Assembly: GCA_035655435.1 (NCBI GenBank)
Contig: DASRUN010000023.1
Span: forward strand, 38,338-102,337
Origin: UBA493 sp035655435
Lineage (GTDB): Archaea; Iainarchaeota; Iainarchaeia; Iainarchaeales; Iainarchaeaceae
Reading direction: 5' to 3'
DNA length: 64,000 bases
Each line of letters begins with the position of its first letter. Position 1 is the stretch's first letter. The translations under genes and the position numbers were made by a program. The notes under the pieces were generated by a model. The model saw nothing but the letters and a program-made list of their open reading frames with translations. It ran no database searches and was not told where the DNA came from. Shown here in pieces: positions 7,981 to 16,069 of this stretch.

Positions 7981-8626
7981 ATCTGTTGTTTTTGATTTCG
8001 ACGGTGTTCTGGTAAATTCTCCGGAATTTTATATTAAATACACAAAAAAATATTTGGCAAATCTCGGAATTCCTCTCACAAAAAAAGATGTTTCCGCAAT
8101 TGTAGGCCATCCGTATTCTTACAAGCTTGATTATCTCAACAAAACCTATTCTTTGAAAATCACAAAAAACGATTTTTTGAATGCTGTTGAACAGGAGATG
8201 AAACTGGATATGGATAAAAAAATGAAAAACCCTCCAAATCTCCACAACCTGCTTTCCGAGCTGAAGGAAAATAAAGTTCAATTGAATGTGGCTTCAAGCA
8301 ACATTGAAAAGAATGTGGTTTTTTATTTGAAAAAATTCGATGTTGACCATTATTTTTCGAATATTGTGACTCTTGATTCAGGTTTTAAGCCAAAACCGGC
8401 TCCGGATGTTTATCTTGAAACTCTTAGAAGATCGAATAAAAAAGCAATTAATTGTGTTGCTGTTGAGGACACGGAAATAGGGGTTATTTCAGCCAGAAAA
8501 GCTGGTTTGAGGGTTATAGCGGTTCCGAATAAATTGACTTCGTCCCAAAATTTTTCTGACGCCGATTTGGTGCTCAAAGATTTTCGTAATTTGAATTTAA
8601 GTGTTTTCAAGAGCGTGGTTTTGTGA
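7973..8626 (+). CDS. HAD phosphatase
   Basis: A second HAD hydrolase (217 residues), paralogous to the preceding gene. Motif I is FDFDGVLVNS, motif II NVASSNIEKN, motif III FKPKPAPDVY, motif IV AVEDTEIGVISA. Its start overlaps the upstream HAD gene and its stop overlaps the GTG start of the Mre11-like gene, so the run is translationally coupled. The two HAD proteins are too divergent for a recent duplication. Substrate unknown; the pairing suggests consecutive or complementary specificities. Confidence 0.88.
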   Translation: MLESVVFDFDGVLVNSPEFYIKYTKKYLANLGIPLTKKDVSAIVGHPYSYKLDYLNKTYSLKITKNDFLNAVEQEMKLDMDKKMKNPPNLHNLLSELKENKVQLNVASSNIEKNVVFYLKKFDVDHYFSNIVTLDSGFKPKPAPDVYLETLRRSNKKAINCVAVEDTEIGVISARKAGLRVIAVPNKLTSSQNFSDADLVLKDFRNLNLSVFKSVVL

Positions 8627-9846
8627 AGGTTGGTATTTTTTCCGACACCCATTTGGGTTTTGATAAGAAAGGGGAAAGAAATAGCGAATCTTTTGATAAT
8701 CTTTCCCAGGCGATTCAGCTCTGTCTTGATGCACAAGTTGATGTTATTCTTCTCCCCGGAGATGTTTTTGATGAACCCGTTCCAAGCCATTCTTCCCTGT
8801 TCAATGCAATCAAATGTTTTTCCCTTGCAAAGAAAGGCTCTTCAAGCGTAAATCTTGTTCTTGAAAAAAACAATGAATCAAAAGCTTTGGAGTATTTCGG
8901 AATTCCGATTCTAACAATACATGGGAACCATGAGTATCGCGGGAAAGAATTCAGAACTGCGTTGGATGTTTTGGATCTCGCGGGTTCGCTTGTTTATTTT
9001 CACGCGGGAAAAATTGTTGTTGAAAAGGAAAATGAAAAAGTTTGTGTTTTTGGTTTGGGTGCGGTTCCGGAAAAGCGTGCTCTTGAGGTTTTGCAGCATT
9101 GGAATCCTGTCGCAGAAAAAAATGCGTGCAATATTATAATCACGCACCAGGGTTTCAAGGATTTTATGGCAATTGATGATGAAATGATTGCGTCTCTTTC
9201 GCTTGAGGATCTTCCGAAAGGGTTTAATCTTATTGTAAATGGCCACCTTCACTGGAGCAATAAACAGCAGCTCGGAGAAACAATTTTTCTTCTCGCAGGT
9301 TCTACGATTTCCACTTCGATAAAAAAATTGGAATCCGAAAAACAAAAAGGAGTTCATTTTTATGATACAAAAACAAGTGTTCTTTCATTCAAACCATTTC
9401 CAATGCAGAGGAAAATGTTTTACCATAAAATAGTTTTTGATCATGCTGATGCGGAGCAGGTTCTTGCAAAATGTAATGAATTATTGAATTCTGATTTGAA
9501 GGAAAAGCATGAGCTAAAACCATTAATCAGGTTGAATCTTAAAGGCACATTGAAAACCGGTCTTTCCTCTTCCGATGTGGATTTGAATGCTTTTTGTGAA
9601 AAAGCTTCCGAGAAAGCAATTCTTTCGCTTTCAAAGAATTTTTTGAATGTTTCTTTCAAAAAAAGGATTTCTGATCTTCGCGAGGCGCAAAAATCAAGGC
9701 TTTCAGTTGCTTCAATGGGTTTTGAATTATTGGAAAAAAACCTCAAAGAAACAGATTTTGGGGATGGAATTTCCGCAAAAACTCTTTTCGATCTCCTTTC
9801 CGAGGATGAACTTGATAAAGCATTGGATGTTGTTACAAAGGGCTAA
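8623..9846 (+). CDS. mre11: Mre11/SbcD-like DNA repair nuclease
   Basis: Metallophosphoesterase of 407 residues. Visible metal-binding motifs: FSDTHLG (residues 6-12), LPGDVFDE (~44), IHGNHEY (~101), IITHQG (~168) and VNGHLHW (~203), the order and spacing of Mre11/SbcD. Residues ~240-330 would form the capping domain; the tail is helical and ends without a clear Rad50-binding segment. No rad50 gene is nearby, unlike most archaea where mre11-rad50 are adjacent. It starts with GTG overlapping the stop of the HAD gene and converges with the acyl-CoA synthetase gene (4-base overlap). Confidence 0.85.
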   Translation: MKVGIFSDTHLGFDKKGERNSESFDNLSQAIQLCLDAQVDVILLPGDVFDEPVPSHSSLFNAIKCFSLAKKGSSSVNLVLEKNNESKALEYFGIPILTIHGNHEYRGKEFRTALDVLDLAGSLVYFHAGKIVVEKENEKVCVFGLGAVPEKRALEVLQHWNPVAEKNACNIIITHQGFKDFMAIDDEMIASLSLEDLPKGFNLIVNGHLHWSNKQQLGETIFLLAGSTISTSIKKLESEKQKGVHFYDTKTSVLSFKPFPMQRKMFYHKIVFDHADAEQVLAKCNELLNSDLKEKHELKPLIRLNLKGTLKTGLSSSDVDLNAFCEKASEKAILSLSKNFLNVSFKKRISDLREAQKSRLSVASMGFELLEKNLKETDFGDGISAKTLFDLLSEDELDKALDVVTKG

Positions 9847-11222
9847 TTTTTTTTGAGAAACTTTGAGTATTGTGCTAATTCTTTCAATGCTTGCGCTGCG
9901 AGTGTTGGATAGGGGATTGTTGTAAAACCCGCATTTTCTACTTTGCGAAGGTATTTTTTTGTGAACCCGCTTCCTATTGAGCATACAACCGCTGGCTTTG
10001 AAACCTTTAATTTTGCTCTGTTCAGTTCTTTTATGTGTTCAAGCCTGATTGTGGGCAGATTGAAAAGTATTAGTATTATGAGTATGTCCACATTCGGGTC
10101 TTTTGTAACGCTTGTAATTGCCTTTTTGTAATCGCTTATTGTAGCATCTCCTAAAAGGTCAAGCGGGTTTCCAATGTTTGCATTCGGAATTTCCTTTTTG
10201 AGTTGTTTGATTGTTTTTTTTGATAATTTTGCAAGTTCCAATTTGTTCTGTATTATTTGATCTGCTGTTACAATTCCAAATCCTCCTCCATTTGTAATTA
10301 TTTGCACCCTATTTCCTTTTGGAAGCGGTTCTTTTTCAAGTATTCTAGCTATGTTAAACAAATCCAACAAATCGTTTGCCTCTATTATGCCGGCTTGTTT
10401 GAATACCGCTTCATAAACTTTTGATGAGCCGGCAAGAGATCCTGTATGTGATGCTGCTGCTTTTGTTGTTTCCTCGTGTTTTCCACCTTTGAGTATTATG
10501 ATTGGTTTTTTTTTGGAAACCTTTTTTGCTGTTTTAAAAAATTTTTTCCCGTCGCGCGCGCCTTCTAAGTACGCTGTTATTACTTTTGTTCCCTTGTCCT
10601 CTCCAAAGTATTCTAGAAGATCGGCCTCATCCACATCCATTGCATTTCCATAAGATGCGAATTTGTTGATTCCAAATTCCTGTGTTGCAACCCAGTCAAG
10701 TATCATTGCCCCCAATGCCCCTGATTGGGAGATGAATGAGAGATTCCCTTTTTTGGGTTGTTTCATCCTACTTTTTTCGAAAAAAGTAGTATCCACATTG
10801 TTCATGTTATTTGTGATTCCAACGCAGTTAGGTCCTATTACTCGTGTTTGCGGATTTTTCCTTATTAGTTCCGCTATTTCTTTTGTAAGTTTTTTTTCCC
10901 CTGTTTCGGAAAAGCCTGCGCTTATGATTATGACCGCTTTCATTCCTGCTTTCATGCATTCTTCAAGCGTTTTTGGAACTAAAACAGAGGGAAGCACTAT
11001 TACTCCTAATTCTGTTTTTTGAGGAATGCTTTGAATGCTTGGATAGCTTTTTTTTCCTTGTACGATTTTGTGTTTTGGGTTTATTGCGAATAATTTTTTT
11101 ATTTTCGCTTTTTTGAGGTTTTCAAAAATGGTGTAGCCTACTTTTCCTTTTTTGTTTGACACGCCTATTACGGCTACTGTTTTTGGCGAAAAAAACGGTT
11201 CAAGTGTTTTTGGTGTTTGCAT
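9843..11222 (-). CDS. Acyl-CoA synthetase (ADP-forming), alpha subunit
   Basis: Converts acyl-CoA, ADP and phosphate to acid, CoA and ATP, the archaeal energy-conserving step that ends peptide or sugar fermentation. The 459-residue protein has the CoA-binding domain (VAVIGVSNKKGKVGY, residues ~14-28), the GPNCVGI motif, ISQSGALGAM, and ASHTGSLAGS with the phospho-histidine. The beta (ATP-grasp) subunit is not fused and not in the window. With pyruvate kinase it suggests ATP made by substrate-level phosphorylation. A 22-bp palindrome lies within the coding sequence (10768-10789). Confidence 0.9.
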   Translation of the reverse strand: MQTPKTLEPFFSPKTVAVIGVSNKKGKVGYTIFENLKKAKIKKLFAINPKHKIVQGKKSYPSIQSIPQKTELGVIVLPSVLVPKTLEECMKAGMKAVIIISAGFSETGEKKLTKEIAELIRKNPQTRVIGPNCVGITNNMNNVDTTFFEKSRMKQPKKGNLSFISQSGALGAMILDWVATQEFGINKFASYGNAMDVDEADLLEYFGEDKGTKVITAYLEGARDGKKFFKTAKKVSKKKPIIILKGGKHEETTKAAASHTGSLAGSSKVYEAVFKQAGIIEANDLLDLFNIARILEKEPLPKGNRVQIITNGGGFGIVTADQIIQNKLELAKLSKKTIKQLKKEIPNANIGNPLDLLGDATISDYKKAITSVTKDPNVDILIILILFNLPTIRLEHIKELNRAKLKVSKPAVVCSIGSGFTKKYLRKVENAGFTTIPYPTLAAQALKELAQYSKFLKKN

Positions 11223-11258
11223 TGCTATGAATTCCTTTTTAGTTGTTAATTAAATTAT

Positions 11259-12125
11259 CTACAGATTTGGAACGCACACCCTTCCAACACAATGCGAGAC
11301 GCTGGGGCAGAGCTTTTCCTTGTAAAGCGGATCAACGCCAAGACAGCATCTTGTTGGACATTCCGGCTTTTCGCAGGTTCCATTATTGCATATTCCGTTA
11401 TTAGGGCAGATTTTGTCCTCAAATCCTTGTTTTCCAACGCAGCATTCATTATTGCATGCTCTCAATCTACATTCATTGTTCACGCATTCCATGTTGTTTT
11501 CGCATAATTTGTCCGTGTAATTTGCATTTTTTTCACAGCATCCGTATGGGCATTGCGGGAGAACGCATTCGTATCTTTCGCACACCAATCCTTGGGGACA
11601 TTCTTTTCTTATGAAATCCTCAAGAACACAGCATTGTGATGTGCATTCCCGTAGTTCGCATTTATTGTTCCTGCATGTCTGGTTTCCGGGGCAAAGTTTT
11701 TTTTGGTTGTTTATTCCGTTGCAGCATTCGAATTCTTCCGGGCAAACAGGTTTTCCTTCTCCAGTTGCATAAAGGCTTTGCAAATATTCATCGCTATAAT
11801 TTCCGTTTCCTCCAAGATTATTTTGTGTTGTTTGCTGGAAAATTTGCTGAAAATTAAGTGCCAAGTATATTACTCCAGTAATGAAAAGCAATCCAACTAT
11901 TATTCCTAAATACAATGCGAGTTTTTTTGGGCCTCGAATTTCTTTTTTATAGGTTAATTGTGTTCCGCGGAAATTCTCTTTGTTTTTTGCCGGTATCAAT
12001 TCGCTTAGTTCTTTTCTCTTGAGGAACGGTCTCCTGATTCCTTCCTTTGTCTCAAAAACAGAGTTAAGGTCCTCTTCGCTGATAAGCGGTGCTTCTGTTG
12101 AATTTTGTTCGCGTCTGTTGTGCAT
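11259..12125 (-). CDS. Membrane protein with Cys-rich external repeats
   Basis: A 288-residue protein with a cytoplasmic N-terminus (~70 residues, charged), one transmembrane helix at ~70-91 (LALYLGIIVGLLFITGVIYL) and an external part built from four or five Cys-rich repeats of ~35-40 residues. Each repeat has a CC pair followed by a C-P/E-N segment and C-x(4-6)-C, for example ECTSQCC, QCPYGCC, ACNNECC, ECPTRCC. The many cysteines imply disulfides outside the cell. Function unknown. Confidence 0.75.
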   Translation of the reverse strand: MHNRREQNSTEAPLISEEDLNSVFETKEGIRRPFLKRKELSELIPAKNKENFRGTQLTYKKEIRGPKKLALYLGIIVGLLFITGVIYLALNFQQIFQQTTQNNLGGNGNYSDEYLQSLYATGEGKPVCPEEFECCNGINNQKKLCPGNQTCRNNKCELRECTSQCCVLEDFIRKECPQGLVCERYECVLPQCPYGCCEKNANYTDKLCENNMECVNNECRLRACNNECCVGKQGFEDKICPNNGICNNGTCEKPECPTRCCLGVDPLYKEKLCPSVSHCVGRVCVPNL

Positions 12126-12149
12126 GAAAATTAATTGTTTTTATTTGTA

Positions 12150-12536
12150 TTAAATCTTTTGGAATTTTATTGCCCAGCTTCCTCTTTCTTCAGGTGTTGG
12201 CTCTCTTATATATCTTCCTCGTTTTGTGACCACTTTGAGCTCTTTCTTAAAACTCTTCTTGTCCTCGACAGGACATAATATGTTGCCATTTTCCATTTCA
12301 ATACTCCTTCTTGTTCTGTAATAATAGTTGGAGTCCGAAACAGATGCTCTAACCTGGTGGCGTCCCTTTTTTATCATTACTCTTACACTTCCATGATTAT
12401 CCTTTGCAATCGACAGAACTTTTCCACCCACTTCCAGAACTGTTCTGTTAACTTCCCGGATTTCACGCCAAAGCGGAAGAGGTTCAACTCCGTGGTGGGT
12501 GCCAACAGCTCTGATTTTGTGCATTCTGCTTGTCAT
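12150..12536 (-). CDS. Unknown basic protein
   Basis: A 128-residue basic protein with a likely beta-rich middle (VGGKVLSIAKDNHGSVRVMIKKG) and the conserved-looking tail RGSWAIKFQKI. It lies 24 bases upstream of the Cys-rich membrane protein gene on the same strand. The composition recalls ribosome-associated proteins, but no ribosomal family motif is present. Function unknown. Confidence 0.65.
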   Translation of the reverse strand: MTSRMHKIRAVGTHHGVEPLPLWREIREVNRTVLEVGGKVLSIAKDNHGSVRVMIKKGRHQVRASVSDSNYYYRTRRSIEMENGNILCPVEDKKSFKKELKVVTKRGRYIREPTPEERGSWAIKFQKI

Positions 12537-12644
12537 TTAATTAGAATATGTTATTTTTGAATTTAAAGTTATGCGGGAATTTAGTGCATAAATCATTTAT
12601 GGATTAGAATATTGAAAATTTAATTATCTTCCAGGCCTTTTGAA

Positions 12645-13397
12645 TCATTTTTTTCTTGGAGCTGGGCGTTTCATTACTTTTACCTTATTTGGTTTTTGTG
12701 GTTGCAATTGTTCCAACGATTTCCTTGCGAGAGCTTCAGCATACCTTCTTTGCACCGAGCCGGATCTCCCGCCTGCGTGGCCGGTTTTTAGTTTTCGGAT
12801 TGCAAGGGCAATATCAAATTTCTTTACATCCCTTACCGCATGGTTTCTGAAAATAAAAACAAATTTGTGGTGGAACGCATCCATCTCAGCTTTTACGCGG
12901 TTTGCCTTTGCAAGTAATTCGCCTTTCTTTTTCCTGTTTTGTTCCGTTGAAGCGAGCCTTTGTAACTCTGAATATTCTTCTCTTGCTTTTCTTAGCTGTC
13001 CTTTGAGCTTTACACCGCCGGGAATTGTCTCCATAAGCTCTTCCTTTTCATGAAAATTTTTGCTTAACCACAGTTCCTCTATTTTTTTGTAGGTTTTCGG
13101 GTCTGTATGCGCGAGAGATCGGAGGGCAGCGTCGATATAAACAAAAAGCTCGTGGCGTTTAAGAAATTCTTTTTGTGCTTCATTTGTAATGATATCCAAT
13201 TCCGCAGCCGCCTCAAGTATCGCTGCAGGGCTGTTGAGTGTTCCGCTTATGCTACTGTTTTTTGATTTTGCAATTTCGCTAATAAGATCTGCATAGCCAA
13301 GCCGATCAATTTCCATCATTGAAAGATTATTGCCCATTGCAATTGAATCAATGCATTTGGCAAGCATGGCGTAAATTTGTTGTTGTGTTATAGACAT
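12645..13397 (-). CDS. Unknown helical protein
   Basis: A 250-residue, almost all-helical protein. Residues ~130-175 form a likely coiled coil (LRKAREEYSELQRLASTEQ...), and the last 30 residues are Lys/Pro-rich (KPNKVKVMKRPAPRKK). It is 71 bases downstream of the top6A stop on the same strand, so it may be at the end of that operon. No enzyme motif seen; function unknown. Confidence 0.7.
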   Translation of the reverse strand: MSITQQQIYAMLAKCIDSIAMGNNLSMMEIDRLGYADLISEIAKSKNSSISGTLNSPAAILEAAAELDIITNEAQKEFLKRHELFVYIDAALRSLAHTDPKTYKKIEELWLSKNFHEKEELMETIPGGVKLKGQLRKAREEYSELQRLASTEQNRKKKGELLAKANRVKAEMDAFHHKFVFIFRNHAVRDVKKFDIALAIRKLKTGHAGGRSGSVQRRYAEALARKSLEQLQPQKPNKVKVMKRPAPRKK

Positions 13398-13468
13398 TTC
13401 ATCACAATAGCCATTTTTTCCTAAATTGTAATTCTTTCTTTGTCAGCATGGCCTTGCCCCTGTTGTTT

Positions 13469-16069
13469 TTACGGCAAAAAGTCTTTGCTTTTGATTTTTT
13501 TGGGCAAGTATTCGTCTGCAACAAATGAAAGTGATCTGTTTGCAAGTGCCTGTTGTTCTATCCTGATTTTCATTTGGATTGCTTTTTTGAGTTCGTCCTG
13601 CCATGCCTTATTCTGGAACCATGGATAATCAAGCATTTCCTTTGCCCTTTTCACATCGCCTTCCTTCATTCTTTCCGTTACGTTCTGCAGTTTGAATTCT
13701 TCCACATCTTCCAATGTCATTCCAATGTATTTTGCATCCGGAACAGCAAGGAAATCAGAGTGCGCCGCCAACGCCATTGAACCCTGCTTTACAACGCTGT
13801 AAATGTACCATCCGTAAGGGTCACCGTCCGTGTTGTGTACGCAAATGTTATTTGCGAAGAACCTATGGGTTGAAGACATTTCAATGTCATAAACAAAGTT
13901 TTCCTCCGGCTTTACCTCGGTTATTTCTTTTATTCTTGTGAGGGTTATTTTTTGGTCCAAAAAATTGTTTAGAACCGAAAGCCGTTCATCATCGGAATCC
14001 TTGGTTAAGCCTCTTAATTTTTCCTTGGATATTCTCGGCCACTGGAATGTTGATGGGGGTAGTTTTTTTCCAAGCTTTCCCTCGAATAATTCCCTCAACA
14101 TGGGCCTGAACTGCTGTACAAACTCGTTTGGAAGGGAATCTATTTTGCCGGTTTTCCTGAACCTGTTTTTAATGTGTTTCAGTGCTCCCTTGTTTAAATC
14201 CGCCACAATTTCTTCCAGCCCCTGCAATGATTCCTTGTTTGCAATGCTGACCAAGTAAGTGATATTTCTGGATTGTATGCTGTATGTTTTGCGCCCGCGG
14301 TTTGTAACTAAATCCACTTCATGTGCTTCCGAGCTTTCCTTGGGGTGTTGAATAGTGGCCGGGCAGCCAAGTTGTGCGGTCAGCATTACGAGATCGTAAG
14401 CAAGTTTTTTGCTTACTGTTTTTGCCCAAAGTTCTGCCGAAGATTTGCTTTCCTTGAAATCAACCCTTCCGTCTCCCCTGAAATATCCTTTCAGGAAAGC
14501 CTTTTTTGCGTTCGAGGGCACGTTAAAGACAATTGAAGGGATTTCTTTTTTCGTGGAACCTGTTTTTCCCATATTCCTGAAAATTCCCGCCACTATTGTA
14601 TTGTTTATCGCTATTTGGGTTTCGCTCGAATGCGGATTGTTTTGTGTTGTGTCAAGTCCGAATACATTTTTTGCAATTTTCTTCACGTCTTCAATGTATT
14701 CCGTTTCATTGGCGTTGAAGCTGAAGAACACTTGGTAATCGTTGCAATGGCCCTCCGCCGCATAATAACCCAAGAGTCTACAGAATTCCTCCAAATTATT
14801 TTGTTCGACAAACCTTGGAGTTTTTGTTTTTGAGTTTTTGTTTATGATCCAGTTTTCCGTGATATTAACTTTTTCTGTGAGTGCAAACTCCGCCAAATCA
14901 ACGGTTTTCAGGCTTTCATTGTTCGGGATTTCAAGGTTTACAATGAGAAAATCCTTTTTCATATTGATTTCGCCGGGTTTTTTTTCTAAAAATTGTTTTT
15001 TCCCGGAATCCCAGACTATGATGCTGTGCGATTTTGTTGCCTTTACACTATATCCCAATTCCGATTTTATTTCGAACAATTCCTCTGTAATAGGGTGCCT
15101 GATAATCTGGAAAATAGGCTCTTTGTACACTTTAGTATTGTCGAAGGTGAAGGAGCTTGCCGTTGATTCCGCCCTCTCGTTTTCGAAGGGGTATTTTATT
15201 TTTATCGATGGCTTTCCATCAAACAACTCTTTTATTTTGACGTTTTTCAACAAACCGTTTTCTTCGATCGCAATTGTCTCATTTCCTTCAACGCTGAACA
15301 TGTACACAGGAAGATCCGCTTCTTTTGCTATCCTGTGTATTAATCTTCTTGTTCCTCGCGCAGCCTGTCCTCCTGTGCTGATCAAAATGGCTTTGTTTTT
15401 TTTGGCAAAATCTTCTTCCACAAGCCTTTCGTACATTGCCTCTGTTTCAATTACAAGGACGTATTCGGCGTCAACTTTTTTGATTTCAATTTCTTCAGGT
15501 TCAACTCTGCTCATGATGCTCCAGCCGCCTCTTCCAAGTTTTGCGGCGTTGAATTCGTCGTTGTTGTGTTTTCTGTCTACAAGTGTTATGTCTCCGTAAA
15601 GAGTTCCTTTTGGGTTTGCGTGCAAATTCAATTTTTCTCTTATTGTGTCAACGCTGTGTTCCAAATCAACTATGCATGCATCGCTTTCGGTTTGGTCTTC
15701 GAATGTGTTTTCCTTGCTTTTCCCGAGAGTGTGCTTTAGTTCGTAGTAAACTTCTCTGATTGATGCGGTTTTGTTTTCGTTGAGGTAATTGTATGTTTTG
15801 GATGTAACCATCATTGTTTGCATGAATTTTTTTGCGTGACCGATGTTCAAAAAATTCCTTGATGTTATTTTGTCTCCGAGAGTTAATACTTTTTTGTCTT
15901 CGTTGAATTCAACGTTGCTTTTTCCTCTTTGTTGTGTTGTAAAGGTTGGGTCTTTCTGTTGATCTATATCCTTTGTAATTCCTTCGGCCATTGTTTTGAG
16001 CTTGGCTGCAATTTCCTTTGTATCAACTATTTCAGACACTATTTTTTTCGGTTTTTTTTCTTTTGACAT
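13469..16069 (-). CDS. top6A: DNA topoisomerase VI subunit A, with intein
   Basis: Catalytic subunit of the type IIB topoisomerase that relaxes and decatenates the chromosome. The 866-residue precursor would splice to 378 residues, the usual size. N-extein 1-258 holds the winged-helix domain with the DNA-cleaving tyrosine in IREVYYEL (Tyr108/109). C-extein 747-866 starts TDGDPYGWY, the metal-binding DxD of the Toprim domain. The intein therefore separates the two halves of the active site, and the enzyme cannot work before splicing. The ATG overlaps the top6B stop (TAATG), so the subunits are coupled. Confidence 0.94.
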   Translation of the reverse strand: MSKEKKPKKIVSEIVDTKEIAAKLKTMAEGITKDIDQQKDPTFTTQQRGKSNVEFNEDKKVLTLGDKITSRNFLNIGHAKKFMQTMMVTSKTYNYLNENKTASIREVYYELKHTLGKSKENTFEDQTESDACIVDLEHSVDTIREKLNLHANPKGTLYGDITLVDRKHNNDEFNAAKLGRGGWSIMSRVEPEEIEIKKVDAEYVLVIETEAMYERLVEEDFAKKNKAILISTGGQAARGTRRLIHRIAKEADLPVYMFSVEGNETIAIEENGLLKNVKIKELFDGKPSIKIKYPFENERAESTASSFTFDNTKVYKEPIFQIIRHPITEELFEIKSELGYSVKATKSHSIIVWDSGKKQFLEKKPGEINMKKDFLIVNLEIPNNESLKTVDLAEFALTEKVNITENWIINKNSKTKTPRFVEQNNLEEFCRLLGYYAAEGHCNDYQVFFSFNANETEYIEDVKKIAKNVFGLDTTQNNPHSSETQIAINNTIVAGIFRNMGKTGSTKKEIPSIVFNVPSNAKKAFLKGYFRGDGRVDFKESKSSAELWAKTVSKKLAYDLVMLTAQLGCPATIQHPKESSEAHEVDLVTNRGRKTYSIQSRNITYLVSIANKESLQGLEEIVADLNKGALKHIKNRFRKTGKIDSLPNEFVQQFRPMLRELFEGKLGKKLPPSTFQWPRISKEKLRGLTKDSDDERLSVLNNFLDQKITLTRIKEITEVKPEENFVYDIEMSSTHRFFANNICVHNTDGDPYGWYIYSVVKQGSMALAAHSDFLAVPDAKYIGMTLEDVEEFKLQNVTERMKEGDVKRAKEMLDYPWFQNKAWQDELKKAIQMKIRIEQQALANRSLSFVADEYLPKKIKSKDFLP
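13832..15295 (-). mobile_element. Intein in top6A with LAGLIDADG endonuclease
   Basis: Residues 259-746 of the Top6A precursor (488 residues). It starts with Ser (SVEGNETIAI), ends with NNICVHN and is followed by Thr, the hallmarks of a class 1 intein. The block B-like region is near KATKSHSIIVWD. Two LAGLIDADG helices are visible: LLGYYAAEG and FLKGYFRGDG, so the homing endonuclease looks intact. Insertion is directly before TDGDPYG of the Toprim domain, a site under strong sequence constraint. Confidence 0.93.

Noticed and set aside
12150..12536. Basic protein considered as a ribosomal protein
   Set aside because: No family motif could be matched; left as unknown.
14838..15599. A 253-codon plus-strand frame opposite top6A and its intein
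   Set aside because: The minus strand encodes clear Top6A and intein motifs; the other frame has no motif or ribosome site.
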